DNA of 64,000 nt, taken from NCBI RefSeq assembly GCF_003865075.1, contig NZ_BHWB01000016.1, forward strand, positions 30,881 to 94,880, written 5' to 3'. This DNA comes from Bacteroides faecalis. GTDB taxonomy: Bacteria > Bacteroidota > Bacteroidia > Bacteroidales > Bacteroidaceae. A model generated the notes under the pieces. That model was not told the DNA's origin. It did no database searches and saw only the letters and a list, made by a program, of their open reading frames with translations. This document shows, piece after piece, positions 7,995 through 17,736 of the stretch; positions within the stretch are counted from its first letter, which is position 1; each line of letters begins with the position of its first letter. The translations under genes and the position numbers were made by a program.

Positions 7995-9128
7995 ATGGCA
8001 GGCATCTATCTCCACATTCCTTTCTGCAAAACTCGGTGTATTTACTGTGATTTTTACTCAACTACGCATAGTGAGCTCAGAACGAGCTATGTAAAGGCAC
8101 TCTGTCATGAACTGGAAATGCGAAAAGAATACCTGAAAGGAGATCCAATAGAAACGATCTACTTCGGTGGAGGAACACCATCACAACTGGGAAAAGATGA
8201 TTTTCGGCTGATATTCAATACTATCCGTACACATTACGACATTGACAACTGCAAAGAAATTACTTTGGAAGCCAATCCCGACGACCTATCCAACGATTAT
8301 CTTCAAATGCTTGCTTCTCTTCCTTTCAACCGTATTAGCATGGGGATACAAACCTTCAATGAATCAACTCTCAAACTACTTAAACGACGACATAGTGCTT
8401 CTCAAGCCATAGAAGCAGTGAAGAGAAGTCGTGAAGCAGGATTTAAGAATATAAGCATTGACCTAATTTACGGTCTGCCCGGCGAAACTGCCGGACGATG
8501 GGAAGATGACTTACAACAAGCCATTGACCTACAACCGGAGCATATTTCTGCCTATCACCTGACATATGAAGAAGGTACACCCATATATACTATGTTGCAG
8601 CAACATCAAGTGCAGGAAGTAGACGAAGAAAGTAGTGTAAACTTCTTCTCTATTTTGATGGACCGGTTGAAAGCTGCGGGATACGAGCATTATGAGATAT
8701 CCAACTTCTGCCAGCCAGGGAAATATTCCCGCCATAATACTTCTTATTGGAAAGGTATCCCCTATTTAGGTTGCGGTCCGTCAGCACATTCTTTCAATGG
8801 GAACACACGTGAATGGAACGTAGCCTCCATCAATGATTATATAGAAGGGATAGAAAAAGAGGAACGACGTTTTGAAACCGAAGTTCGTGATAAAGTCACT
8901 GCTTACAATGAACTGGTCATTACTTCCATCCGCACCATGTGGGGCATACCATTAGGCAAGCTCGAACAAGAATACGGTCCGGAGTTCTTGAATTACTGCC
9001 GGAAGATGGCTGTTCCTTATGTAAAAAGTGGAAAGTTATCTGAACGAGACAACACTCTACGCCTCACGCGAAAGGGTATTTTCATATCCGACAGCATTAT
9101 GAGAGACTTGCTTTTTGTCGAAGAGTAA
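7995..9128 (+). CDS. hemW: HemW-type radical SAM protein (coproporphyrinogen III oxidase-like)
   Basis: 377 residues from the ATG at 7995. MAGIYLHIPFCKTRC starts the radical-SAM core, with C11, C15 and C18 in CKTRCIYC binding the 4Fe-4S cluster. YFGGGTPS and EANPDDLS are SAM-binding motifs, MGIQTFNESTLKLLKR and SIDLIYGLPGET are typical of the HemN/HemW group, and a C-terminal HemN_C domain follows. HemW proteins lack the N-terminal extra cysteine of true HemN and act as heme chaperones, so hemW is the better name though databases often write hemN. It is 21 bp upstream of the ECF sigma gene, so some cotranscription is likely. Confidence 0.9.
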   Translation: MAGIYLHIPFCKTRCIYCDFYSTTHSELRTSYVKALCHELEMRKEYLKGDPIETIYFGGGTPSQLGKDDFRLIFNTIRTHYDIDNCKEITLEANPDDLSNDYLQMLASLPFNRISMGIQTFNESTLKLLKRRHSASQAIEAVKRSREAGFKNISIDLIYGLPGETAGRWEDDLQQAIDLQPEHISAYHLTYEEGTPIYTMLQQHQVQEVDEESSVNFFSILMDRLKAAGYEHYEISNFCQPGKYSRHNTSYWKGIPYLGCGPSAHSFNGNTREWNVASINDYIEGIEKEERRFETEVRDKVTAYNELVITSIRTMWGIPLGKLEQEYGPEFLNYCRKMAVPYVKSGKLSERDNTLRLTRKGIFISDSIMRDLLFVEE

Positions 9129-9149
9129 ACACTATAAAAAGAACCGCCG

Positions 9150-9704
9150 ATGACCGAATCAGAAGTCAGAAAGTTATTACGGCAAATAAAGGAGCAGGAC
9201 TCACAAAATGCTTTCCGCGATTTTTATAACATAACATACGATCGGCTCTTTCGTATAGCCTACTACTATGTAAAAAAAGAAGAATGGTCGCAGGAAATTG
9301 TACTCGATGTATTTCTGAAACTTTGGAAACAACGCAGTACCTTACTCGAGGTGAGAAATATCGAAGATTATTGTTTTATCCTAGTCAAAAATGCCTCTCT
9401 CAATTATCTCGAAAAAGAATCCAAACATACAGCTATTGAATCTGATGCTCTTCCCGAACCGCAAGAGCAAAATTGTTCTCCGGAAGAATCATTAATTAGC
9501 GAGGAGCTTTTTGCTCTGTATGTAAAAGCTCTCGACAGACTCCCTGAACGTTGCCGGGAAATATTTATTCGTATTCGTGAAGAAAAACAAAGTTATGCAC
9601 AGGTAGCGGATGAGCTAGGGATTAGTACCAAAACAGTAGACGCTCAGCTTCAGAAAGCAGTTAGTCGGCTTAAAGAGATAATCAGTCATGCTGATATTAA
9701 TTAA
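9150..9704 (+). CDS. ECF sigma factor, FecI-like
   Basis: 184 residues with sigma region 2 (FRDFYNITYDRLFRIAYYYVKKEEWSQEIVLDVFLKLWKQR) and region 4 (LPERCREIFIRIREEKQSYAQVADELGISTKTVDAQLQKAVSRLKE). This is the compact two-region ECF architecture. It directly precedes a FecR-like anti-sigma gene and a TonB receptor with an N-terminal signalling domain, the classic cell-surface-signalling arrangement. The sigma factor would drive its own TonB-receptor operon when substrate occupies the receptor. Confidence 0.9.
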   Translation: MTESEVRKLLRQIKEQDSQNAFRDFYNITYDRLFRIAYYYVKKEEWSQEIVLDVFLKLWKQRSTLLEVRNIEDYCFILVKNASLNYLEKESKHTAIESDALPEPQEQNCSPEESLISEELFALYVKALDRLPERCREIFIRIREEKQSYAQVADELGISTKTVDAQLQKAVSRLKEIISHADIN

Positions 9705-9784
9705 CACTTATTTATAAATAAAGAATAGGGAATATCTTTCGTCTTCCGGTCTTCATCAATAAACAAACCTATTAATCACTAAAA

Positions 9785-9919
9785 ATGAATGAAATGATGA
9801 AAAAGTTGAATGATGTGGATACCGGACCAATGGTTCCCTTACTACCCTTACAGATTCTATTCTTTAGGAATAATATTATGAAAGATATCCCCGAAAAGTA
9901 CCCAATATCGAGAGAATAA
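9785..9919 (+). CDS. Possible 44-aa leader peptide between sigma and anti-sigma genes
   Basis: An ATG at 9785 opens 44 codons (MNEMMKKLNDVDTGP...) whose TAA overlaps the FecR start as TAATG at 9917-9921. The overlap would couple translation of the anti-sigma factor to this small frame. No recognisable domain and no strong ribosome-binding site. It may be a chance frame, and the coupling is the only support. Confidence 0.35.
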   Translation: MNEMMKKLNDVDTGPMVPLLPLQILFFRNNIMKDIPEKYPISRE

Positions 9920-10800
9920 TGAAATATACCGATACAGAAATAGACAAAATACTAAACCGGCTCGTAGCCTCTACCCGTTCACCACGTGGAAAGTTCTCGG
10001 CATCTGCCAGTTACCCGAAGTTGGAAAGACGATTGAAGCCACGTATCCGACATATTCCGATTCAATCCTTTAGGGTAGCTGCAGCTGTAGTTCTACTCTG
10101 TCTATCGGTATGTGCAGTTCATTGGTACGCTACGTCCACATCCATACAAACTGTTTCGACATTAGCTAAAACTCGCTATGTAAGCTTACCGGATGGAACA
10201 TCGGTCACTCTTAACCATTTTTCTTCTCTTACTTATCCCAAAGACTTTAACAACGCCAATCGGGAAGTAACCCTTACAGGAGAAGCCTATTTTGAAGTGA
10301 CAAAAGATAAAAAACATCCCTTCATCGTGCAAGCCGGCCCTGTTAATGTACAAGTCTTGGGAACGCATTTCAATATTGATGCGTATCCCAACAACCCGGA
10401 TATAAGAACGACATTATTAGAAGGATCAGTAGCAGTAAGCAATACCAATAACACAATTCAATTAGTACTGGAACCTAACCAAATGGCTATATATAATAAG
10501 GTAGAAAATAGCCTCATCCGCAAAGAGATTAAAAACTCCGGAGACGAAATATCTTGGCGACAAGGAGAGCTAATATTCAACGATACATCTTTAAAAGAAA
10601 TTGTACGGGAACTATCTAACTCATTCAATGTCGATATACAAATTCAGGATACAGCATTGCAAAACTATTGTATCACAGCTCATTTCCCGAAGAACGAAAA
10701 GCTGGAAACAATTCTGACTGTATTGCATCAAGCCGGACATTTCGATTACTCAAAAACGAACGACCAAATTATTATCACCACTAAACAAGACTTAAAATGA
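9919..10800 (+). CDS. FecR-family anti-sigma factor
   Basis: 293 residues. The cytoplasmic N-terminal part is about 1-50, one TM about 52-72 (VAAAVVLLCLSVCAVHWYA). The FecR periplasmic domain (about 85-190) has TRYVSLPDGTSVTLNHFSSLTYPKDF, REVTLTGEAYFEVTKDKKHPFIVQA and VQVLGTHFNIDAY. A C-terminal DUF4974-like region (about 205-290: LIFNDTSLKEIVRELSNSFNVDI) is the STN-interacting part. It overlaps the TonB receptor by 4 nt. It holds the upstream sigma factor until signalled by the receptor. Confidence 0.92.
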   Translation: MKYTDTEIDKILNRLVASTRSPRGKFSASASYPKLERRLKPRIRHIPIQSFRVAAAVVLLCLSVCAVHWYATSTSIQTVSTLAKTRYVSLPDGTSVTLNHFSSLTYPKDFNNANREVTLTGEAYFEVTKDKKHPFIVQAGPVNVQVLGTHFNIDAYPNNPDIRTTLLEGSVAVSNTNNTIQLVLEPNQMAIYNKVENSLIRKEIKNSGDEISWRQGELIFNDTSLKEIVRELSNSFNVDIQIQDTALQNYCITAHFPKNEKLETILTVLHQAGHFDYSKTNDQIIITTKQDLK

Positions 10801-13469
10801 AAATAATACACTCAGATAATCTACATATCAGAACCTTTCTTCTGGCATGTCTGCTCACTTATGCCATCAACAATATGGCACAAAATCCAGACTCGCAACT
10901 GACATTTACTTTACGCAACGCCAGTTTGAAAGAATTTGTTAAGCTAATAGAAAACTCCACCGGATATTCCTTCGTCTACGGAGAAGAAGTAAAGATCAGG
11001 AAAAAAATCAGTTTAAACGTCCAGAAAGATTCGCTTTATAACGTGCTTGACAAAGTATTCTCACATGAAAATATCACTTATCAGTTTTCCGGGCGCTACA
11101 TCTTACTAAAGAAAAAGAAAGAATCCCAAACTGAATCCCGAAAATTTACAATTAGCGGATATGTCACTGATGCTATCTCCTCGGAAACGCTGATAGGGAC
11201 CAATATCTTGGAAAGCAATCTGAAACAAGGTACGAGTACCAATCCATACGGTTACTACAGCATCACTTTGCCTGAAGGGCAAACTTCGATACGTTTTTCC
11301 TATTTGGGATATACTACCGAACTACGTACGTTCTTTCTTCAACAGGATACCTTACTGAATATACGGATGAAAGACGCCAACCTATTGAAAGAGGTAGTCA
11401 TCGTATCGGATAAAGCAGAAAGTGGTAATTTAGCAACACAGATGGGAGCTATTGAAATCCCGATTACCCAAATAAAAAAGACTCCCAGCATATTGGGAGA
11501 AGCCGATGTGATGAAAGCTATCCAAATGATGCCCGGAGTACAAGCTGGAGTAGATGGTTCGGCCGGATTATATATACGTGGCGGAGGTCCTGATCAAAAT
11601 CTGATTCTATTAGACGGAGTCCCGATATATAACGTAGATCATATGTTTGGCTTCTTCTCTGTATTTACTCCTGAAGCCGTCAAAAAGGTGACTCTCTTCA
11701 AAAGTTCTTTCCCAGCCCGTTTCGGTGGACGATTGTCTTCGGTAGTCGATGTACGTACCAACGACGGAGATATGGAAAAATATCATGGTACATTCAGTAT
11801 CGGATTGCTGACCAGCAAGGTAAATCTGGAAGGTCCCATTGTGAAAGGAAAAACTTCCTTCAATATTTCCGCCCGACGCTCCTATCTGGATTTAATAGCC
11901 AAACCTTTTATGCCCGACGACGAGAAGTACAGTTATTATTTCTATGACATCAATGCCAAGATTAATCATAAATTCTCCGACCGTAGCCGCTTATTTCTAA
12001 GTGTCTATAATGGGAAAGACCACTTTTCCGCCAACTTTGACGATACGACAGATTTCAAAGACGGTAACAATATGAATTGGGGAAATACCATTGTCTCAGC
12101 AAGATGGAATTATATTTTCAACAATCGACTGTTTAGCAATACAACTGTGGCCTTCAACAATTATAATATGGATATCAACACTTACACCCATAATCAATAT
12201 CCTAACAATCAAAACATTCTTCTCATCAACCGATATTCTGCCAATTATAGTTCCGGGATCTCCGACTGGAACTATCAAATAGACTTTGACTACAATCCCA
12301 CTCCGACACATCATATCAAGTTCGGTACGGGCTATCTCTATCACCGCTTCCGCCCGGAAGTTATGACTTCTAAAATAACGGACCAAGAAAACGAAACTAT
12401 ACAACGGGACACCGTATATAATAGCATATCCAACAGTCAGATTGAAGGACATGAAATATCCGCTTACGCAGAAGATAATTTCCAAATCTGTTCTCGTTTA
12501 AGAATTAACTACGGCTTACATTTATCACTGTTTCATGTGCAGAAACAAAACTATTTCTCACTGCAACCACGACTTTCAGCACGTTATCAACTCAATAAAT
12601 CTGTAGCTTTCAAAGCCGCTTATACCCAAATGAGTCAATATGTACATTTGTTATCTTCTACTCCTATTTCAATGCCTACCGATCTATGGGTTCCCGTCAC
12701 GCAAAACATTAAACCTATGCGTTCAAATCAATATTCGTTGGGAGGATATTACACAGGAATTCAAGGATGGGAATTCTCTGTAGAAGGATATTATAAAGAT
12801 ATGCGCAATGTGCTCGAATATAAAGATGGCATTAGTTTTCTAGGTTCTTCCTCCGGGTGGGAAAATAAGGTGGAGATGGGAAAAGGACGTTCGACCGGTA
12901 TCGAATTTATGGTTCAAAAAACAGCAGGAAAAACGACAGGATGGTTAGCGTATACTCTCTCCAAAAGTGACCGGAAGTTTGCCAAGGGAGGAATAAACAA
13001 TGGGGAACGCTTTCCATATAAGTATGACCGACGCCACAACATGAACCTGACCATCAATCATCAATTCAGTGAGCGAATTGATATCGGAGCTTCCTGGGTA
13101 TTTTATACAGGAGGTACAACTACGATTCCCGAAGAAAAAACATCTGTGATATATCCGGGCAACAGTTCACATAATAGTGCATTTGGTGATTATTTCCCAA
13201 AAGGTCTTCCCAATATAGGAGAAGCATCCTACATCGAAAATCGCAATAACTACCGGTTACCCTCCAGCCACAGATTGAATATAGGTATCAACTTCAACAA
13301 AAAGACTAAACATGGTATACGTACCTGGAATATTAGTTTATACAATGTGTATAATGAAATGAATCCCACCTTCGTTTACCGTAGCAAAAACAATGCCCAA
13401 CATGCAATCATTAAAAAATATACAATCTTACCATTAATTCCTTCTTTCACTTACACTTATAAATTTTAA
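10797..13469 (+). CDS. TonB-dependent outer-membrane receptor with STN signalling domain
   Basis: 890 residues. Signal peptide to about residue 28. STN/secretin-like domain about 35-105 (LTFTLRNASLKEFVKLIENSTGYSF). Carboxypeptidase-regulatory-like beta-sandwich about 118-205 (ISGYVTDAISSETLIGTNIL). Plug about 220-330 (GEADVMKAIQMMPGVQ, GLYIRGGGPDQNLILLDGVPIYN, FGGRLSSVVDVRT), then a 22-strand-type barrel ending in aromatic F. No SusD partner follows; a DUF4249 lipoprotein does, and that pairing is common in Bacteroides. The STN domain fits transcriptional signalling through FecR. Substrate unknown: iron chelate, peptide or glycan all remain possible. Confidence 0.9.
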   Translation: MKIIHSDNLHIRTFLLACLLTYAINNMAQNPDSQLTFTLRNASLKEFVKLIENSTGYSFVYGEEVKIRKKISLNVQKDSLYNVLDKVFSHENITYQFSGRYILLKKKKESQTESRKFTISGYVTDAISSETLIGTNILESNLKQGTSTNPYGYYSITLPEGQTSIRFSYLGYTTELRTFFLQQDTLLNIRMKDANLLKEVVIVSDKAESGNLATQMGAIEIPITQIKKTPSILGEADVMKAIQMMPGVQAGVDGSAGLYIRGGGPDQNLILLDGVPIYNVDHMFGFFSVFTPEAVKKVTLFKSSFPARFGGRLSSVVDVRTNDGDMEKYHGTFSIGLLTSKVNLEGPIVKGKTSFNISARRSYLDLIAKPFMPDDEKYSYYFYDINAKINHKFSDRSRLFLSVYNGKDHFSANFDDTTDFKDGNNMNWGNTIVSARWNYIFNNRLFSNTTVAFNNYNMDINTYTHNQYPNNQNILLINRYSANYSSGISDWNYQIDFDYNPTPTHHIKFGTGYLYHRFRPEVMTSKITDQENETIQRDTVYNSISNSQIEGHEISAYAEDNFQICSRLRINYGLHLSLFHVQKQNYFSLQPRLSARYQLNKSVAFKAAYTQMSQYVHLLSSTPISMPTDLWVPVTQNIKPMRSNQYSLGGYYTGIQGWEFSVEGYYKDMRNVLEYKDGISFLGSSSGWENKVEMGKGRSTGIEFMVQKTAGKTTGWLAYTLSKSDRKFAKGGINNGERFPYKYDRRHNMNLTINHQFSERIDIGASWVFYTGGTTTIPEEKTSVIYPGNSSHNSAFGDYFPKGLPNIGEASYIENRNNYRLPSSHRLNIGINFNKKTKHGIRTWNISLYNVYNEMNPTFVYRSKNNAQHAIIKKYTILPLIPSFTYTYKF

Positions 13470-13474
13470 TCAAG

Positions 13475-14476
13475 ATGAAAACATACATATACTACTTACT
13501 CATAGTAACATCAATACTCACTATAGTCTCTTGTGAAAACGAGCTCCCTTTCGATTTCAATAATAATCCTCCGAAGTTAGTCATGAATGCACTGATAGAC
13601 ACGACTAATCCGGAAAACATACTTTATCTCAACTTTACAGGCAAAGAGTATGCCACTAATGTCCAAAACGCCACAGTAGAAGTGCGTATCAACGGACAAC
13701 TGGCAGAAAGTTTACGCCCTCTCCCTATTGAACCGGAAGAAAATGAACAATGCCGCTTCAAGATAACAAGTAAATTTAATCCCGGAGATGTAGTACGTAT
13801 TGACGCTTTAACTGATGATGGTAAATATCATGCCTGGTCAGAAGTCATTGTTCCGCAACCTCTCAAAGAAATTGAAAAGATTGATACTCTTAGTGTAGAG
13901 ATATCCAAAAGTGGTTTCACCTACGATCGTCTCCAATATAAAATAACTTTCAATGATCGTCCCAACGAGGATAATTACTATCGTATCCTTGTAGACCTTC
14001 AGATATCCATACCGGACTATAACTTTGATACTGACGAAACTGTAATGAAAATCAAACATAGTTATGGATTCGAGGCACATGATGATATTGTATTAACAGA
14101 CGGACATCCTTCTACAGGCGACGATGATGATAACGGTATATTTGATAACATAGAAAATAAATATGGTGTATTCGACGATTCACGTTTCAAAAATAGCTCT
14201 TACACAATGACTGTCTACAATAACATTAGAGCACCCAGATATTTACAATTACCCGTAAATATTGAAGTAGATGTCGTAATACATCTGCTAAGCATTACAG
14301 AAACAGAATATTACTACCTCAAAGCACTCAACTTACTGGAATCCGACTCTTACGACGAGACCATAAACGAACCCATCAGACTTCCAAGTAATGTCAATGG
14401 AGGCTTAGGAGTAATCGGAATAAGTACTGAAACAAGCAAAACGATTCACTTCCCTGATTATTGGGCACGATATTAA
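13475..14476 (+). CDS. DUF4249-family lipoprotein, TonB-receptor partner
   Basis: 333 residues with a lipoprotein signal ending at LTIVSC (Cys about 20), so probably surface- or outer-membrane anchored. The body is beta-rich (LVMNALIDTTNPENILYLNFTGKEY, ATVEVRINGQL, DALTDDGKYHAWSEVIVPQPLKEIEKIDTLSV), which I recognise as the DUF4249 pattern. It lies 5 bp after the TonB receptor and likely caps it as a substrate-capturing partner in place of SusD. The molecular role of DUF4249 is not established. Confidence 0.8.
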   Translation: MKTYIYYLLIVTSILTIVSCENELPFDFNNNPPKLVMNALIDTTNPENILYLNFTGKEYATNVQNATVEVRINGQLAESLRPLPIEPEENEQCRFKITSKFNPGDVVRIDALTDDGKYHAWSEVIVPQPLKEIEKIDTLSVEISKSGFTYDRLQYKITFNDRPNEDNYYRILVDLQISIPDYNFDTDETVMKIKHSYGFEAHDDIVLTDGHPSTGDDDDNGIFDNIENKYGVFDDSRFKNSSYTMTVYNNIRAPRYLQLPVNIEVDVVIHLLSITETEYYYLKALNLLESDSYDETINEPIRLPSNVNGGLGVIGISTETSKTIHFPDYWARY

Positions 14477-14479
14477 TAT

Positions 14480-14487
14480 TATCTTTG
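14480..14487 (+). promoter_or_regulatory. -7 element for the LysO-type genes
   Basis: TATCTTTG, an exact TAnnTTTG match, lies 3 bp past the DUF4249 stop and 20 bp before the ATG at 14507. It gives the exporter pair its own promoter. Confidence 0.6.
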
Positions 14488-14506
14488 CAGCCAAAAGCAA
14501 GGAATT

Positions 14507-14794
14507 ATGTTCATTATTATAGGAATCATGCTGACAGGTATGCTCGTCGGCTACCTGTTACGTAGCAAACGGCTGACATGGATACACAAGATTATCACCT
14601 TTCTGATATGGCTGTTGCTCTTCCTACTCGGAATAGACGTAGGAGGCAACGAAGCCATCATGAAAGGATTACATACATTGGGGCTTGAAGCACTTATCAT
14701 AACTTTGGCAGCAGTCATCGGTAGTACTTTGTTGGCATGGGGACTTTGGTACCTATTATATATAAGGAACAGAGATAAGGAGGAAAAAGCATGA
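14507..14794 (+). CDS. LysO-family exporter, N-terminal subunit
   Basis: 95 residues with three hydrophobic segments (FIIIGIMLTGMLVGYLL, ITFLIWLLLFLLGIDVGG, LIITLAAVIGSTLLAWGLWYLL). It resembles the N-terminal half of the LysO/YbjE (DUF340) lysine exporter, which is one polypeptide of about 300 residues in E. coli. Here it overlaps the next gene by 4 nt (ATGA), so both halves are made together. The GIDVGGNEAI segment is typical of the family. Substrate (lysine or an analogue) is inferred from the family. Confidence 0.75.
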   Translation: MFIIIGIMLTGMLVGYLLRSKRLTWIHKIITFLIWLLLFLLGIDVGGNEAIMKGLHTLGLEALIITLAAVIGSTLLAWGLWYLLYIRNRDKEEKA

Positions 14795-15399
14795 AAGGCA
14801 GTTTGGTCATTGTATCCTTTTTCATCGTAGGTACTCTTTGTGGTGTCTATCACCTCATTCCGTTCAATTTCTCCGATAGTAATCTCAGTTATTATGCTCT
14901 TTGCGGACTGATGTTTTGTGTAGGTATCAGTATTGGTAACGATCCGAAAACATTGAAAAGTTTCCGGTCATTGAATCCTCGCCTTGTTTTTCTGCCCATT
15001 ATGACTATACTGGGAACTTTAGCCGGCTGTGCCGTTACAGGAGTTTTCATGAGTCAGCGTACTCCTTTAGATTGTATGGCTGTAGGAGCCGGATTTGGAT
15101 ACTATTCACTTTCCAGTATCTTTATTACCGAATACAAAGGAGCGGAGTTAGGAACCATCGCACTCCTTTCTAATATTATGCGTGAAATAATAGCCTTGTT
15201 AGGTGCACCTTTACTAGTGAGATACTTCGGTAAATTAGCTCCAATTTCTGTAGGCGGAGCCACCACCATGGATACAACACTTCCCATTATCACCCGCTAT
15301 TCGGGACAGGAATTTGTCATCATTTCCATCTTTCACGGTTTCATTGTAGACTTTAGTGTACCCTTTCTTGTTACATTCCTTTGCTCTGTATCATTTTGA
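14791..15399 (+). CDS. LysO-family exporter, C-terminal subunit
   Basis: 202 residues, about six TM helices, matching the C-terminal half of LysO-type transporters (FCVGISIGNDPKTLKSFRS, AVGAGFGYYSLSSIFITEYKGAELGTIALLSNIMREIIALL, GGATTMDTTLPIITRYSG). It starts inside the stop of the N-terminal half. It ends only 4 bp from the stop of the convergent GH78 gene, so both transcripts must terminate inside each other's coding region or read through. Confidence 0.8.
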   Translation: MKGSLVIVSFFIVGTLCGVYHLIPFNFSDSNLSYYALCGLMFCVGISIGNDPKTLKSFRSLNPRLVFLPIMTILGTLAGCAVTGVFMSQRTPLDCMAVGAGFGYYSLSSIFITEYKGAELGTIALLSNIMREIIALLGAPLLVRYFGKLAPISVGGATTMDTTLPIITRYSGQEFVIISIFHGFIVDFSVPFLVTFLCSVSF

Positions 15400-15403
15400 A
15401 TAA

Positions 15404-17698
15404 TCAATTTATTAAGAAAGAATAGGTGCCCGAACCAATCTTTCCGACAGACAGATATGGTTCTCCCTTCACACGAGTAGCCTTTACCGGAGTTCCGTTC
15501 ATCATAACTTTATATTTACCAGAAGGAAGCGGCAAATAAACCTCGGCATCCATATTAGCCGGAATAGAAACTTTTAGAGAATATTCTTCACTCTTATTTT
15601 TCGCAGCTATCTGAATATTTCCACGAATGGTTGGAACAGTTGCCTCCGCCCACTCCAATGAGCCCAACTGAGGTTTAATACGAACTGTCCCAAAACCAGG
15701 TGTTAATGGTTCTACCCCCATTAGATGACGTGGAATGATATTGGCCGGAGCAGCTCCCCAAGCATGATTCCAATCCTGATTCGTCTTATATTTATTATCC
15801 CAGGCTTCCAAGGAGATAGTAGAACCGACACGAATCATATTATACCAACTTCGGTCATCTGTTTTTGTCAGCATTTGTAATGCATATTCCGCATCATTTG
15901 CTTTGTATAAAGCATCCATTAGGAATTGTGAACCGTAAACGCTGCACGCCATTCCCCTTGTGCGGATGAAATCAATTACTCCCTGTTCTTTTCCTTCCGG
16001 CACCAGACCGAAAGCTAGCGGAAACATATTGCCATGTAATGAAGCATGGTCTGTATCTGCCGAGAGCCCATCCGTAAAGTATCCTTTACTCGTATTAAAG
16101 AATGAACGGATAAATAACTTCTTGAAATTCTTTGCTTCCGAAATATACAAATCTGCGTCTTCCGACTTCTCCAGAACATCTGCTATCTGCCCCATCAATT
16201 TTAGAGCTTTATAATGATAGGCATTCGTTACCGCATTATAATCTGTGAAAACAAATCCGTCCGACTCTCCCATTACATCCCATAACTTACTGTCCGGCTT
16301 GGTATGAGGCCAATCCACAATGTCTCTAATCTGCCCATTCATACGAATGGAAGAAATAAACTCCGGAGTTTGTAATCCGGTACTTGTACTTATCAGCCCA
16401 TTCTTTTCACGAAGTAACAACAGGAGTCGAGGTTTCAATTGTTCATAACTGACTTTCAGCGAACGGCTGTCTCCTGTATACAGATAATCCTGCCAAGCAA
16501 TCAACACAGCCTGAAGAATCCATTCAGTAGGCCAAGTGGGATGCAGTAACAGATATTCGTGTGAACGACGAGCCATCGAATACTCCCGATCCACACCATA
16601 ATGGCAAAGCTGATTAATCAACGCATCTGCTTCATAAGGGATTCGTTCACGATCTCCATCCACATAGATTCCGGCAAATGAGGTTGCACGAATAGAATAT
16701 TTACATAGTTTCCATACCTGATTCAAAATATCATCAGAAGAACGGAAAGAAGAAGCCGTTTCGTCAAACGGATAGTGTACTACTTCACGAACGATAGAAA
16801 CAGGTGATTGAGATTCATTGTATCCCTCAATCTCACAATACCGGAATGGTAATACTTCACCAACATATTCAGGAATCAACACTGCCGCCTTTCCAGTATT
16901 TCGACCATCCTTTTCTATTTTAATCCGATAAGTATGGGTTCCTTTCAGTAGTGCTAGCTGGCAACGTCGATAGCGGATGGTCGATTGTCCCGGATTACGC
17001 AGTACACGACCGTTTTCCAAACATTCTCCCAAATGTATAGTTACCGAATCAGACTCGTTCACTGACGTAAATGTTAAAATCAATTGGGCGAAAGCATCGG
17101 TTCCAAAATCAACCAGACATGCATTAGTTGAGAGATTTTTCACAGTAATCGGAGATTCCATTGTTTTTACCTGTGGATAGTAGGCTGTCGCATATTCAGA
17201 TAAGCTGTCAGCAGTACGGAAAGCTTTTATTTCCGACCATTCGCTCTCTCCTTCTGTATCTGTCACAGTTTTCACCCGCCAGAAATAAGTCTTATCAGGT
17301 TTCAGAGCTTCGCCCCCATATAAAACTGCAACCGACTGTCCGTTCTTTACTTCATCACTATCCCACACATTCCCCTTCCCAGAAGTTACATCCGACAAAT
17401 TATCAGCAACAATCAGTCGATAAGCAATTTGATGTGTATTCTGTGTTTCTCCCGGAACGATCCATGAAAAAGCAGGATACATTGAACGAATAGCAGCATA
17501 TTGAAGGGATTCAATAGCAGCATCAAGTTTCCAAACCGGAAGGCTGGAAACATATCCATTGTTCCAGGTCCGGTCGGAGTGTTCTATCAAGTCGGTCATC
17601 AAGCCGGACGGTTTGTTATCAGCCATAGCCGATAATGATATAGAAAATACTCCCAAAGCTACTAGAGCCAACCGCTTCAGTAATCTATTTCTTTTCAT
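15404..17698 (-). CDS. Exported alpha-L-rhamnosidase-like enzyme (GH78 type)
   Basis: 764 residues from the ATG at 17698 (a GTG three codons earlier is less likely). Signal peptide about 1-26 (KRLALVALGVFSISLSAMA). An N-terminal Fn3-like/beta-sandwich region (AYRLIVADNLSD, LKPDKTYFWRVKTVTDTEGESEWSEIKAFRT) is typical of rhamnosidases. The six-hairpin catalytic region follows (IYVDGDRERIPYEADALINQLCHYGVDREY, TDYNAVTNAYHYKALKLMG, ISLEAWDNKYKTNQDWNHAWGAAPANIIPRHLMG), then a C-terminal beta domain. DGDRERIPYEAD holds the expected general-acid region. It probably acts in the periplasm on rhamnosides. It is not within a SusCD locus, so the natural glycan is unclear. Confidence 0.82.
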   Translation of the reverse strand: MKRNRLLKRLALVALGVFSISLSAMADNKPSGLMTDLIEHSDRTWNNGYVSSLPVWKLDAAIESLQYAAIRSMYPAFSWIVPGETQNTHQIAYRLIVADNLSDVTSGKGNVWDSDEVKNGQSVAVLYGGEALKPDKTYFWRVKTVTDTEGESEWSEIKAFRTADSLSEYATAYYPQVKTMESPITVKNLSTNACLVDFGTDAFAQLILTFTSVNESDSVTIHLGECLENGRVLRNPGQSTIRYRRCQLALLKGTHTYRIKIEKDGRNTGKAAVLIPEYVGEVLPFRYCEIEGYNESQSPVSIVREVVHYPFDETASSFRSSDDILNQVWKLCKYSIRATSFAGIYVDGDRERIPYEADALINQLCHYGVDREYSMARRSHEYLLLHPTWPTEWILQAVLIAWQDYLYTGDSRSLKVSYEQLKPRLLLLLREKNGLISTSTGLQTPEFISSIRMNGQIRDIVDWPHTKPDSKLWDVMGESDGFVFTDYNAVTNAYHYKALKLMGQIADVLEKSEDADLYISEAKNFKKLFIRSFFNTSKGYFTDGLSADTDHASLHGNMFPLAFGLVPEGKEQGVIDFIRTRGMACSVYGSQFLMDALYKANDAEYALQMLTKTDDRSWYNMIRVGSTISLEAWDNKYKTNQDWNHAWGAAPANIIPRHLMGVEPLTPGFGTVRIKPQLGSLEWAEATVPTIRGNIQIAAKNKSEEYSLKVSIPANMDAEVYLPLPSGKYKVMMNGTPVKATRVKGEPYLSVGKIGSGTYSFLIN

Positions 17699-17736
17699 GT
17701 AATCCACAGTATTATTAATAAGACGAAAACTTGTGT

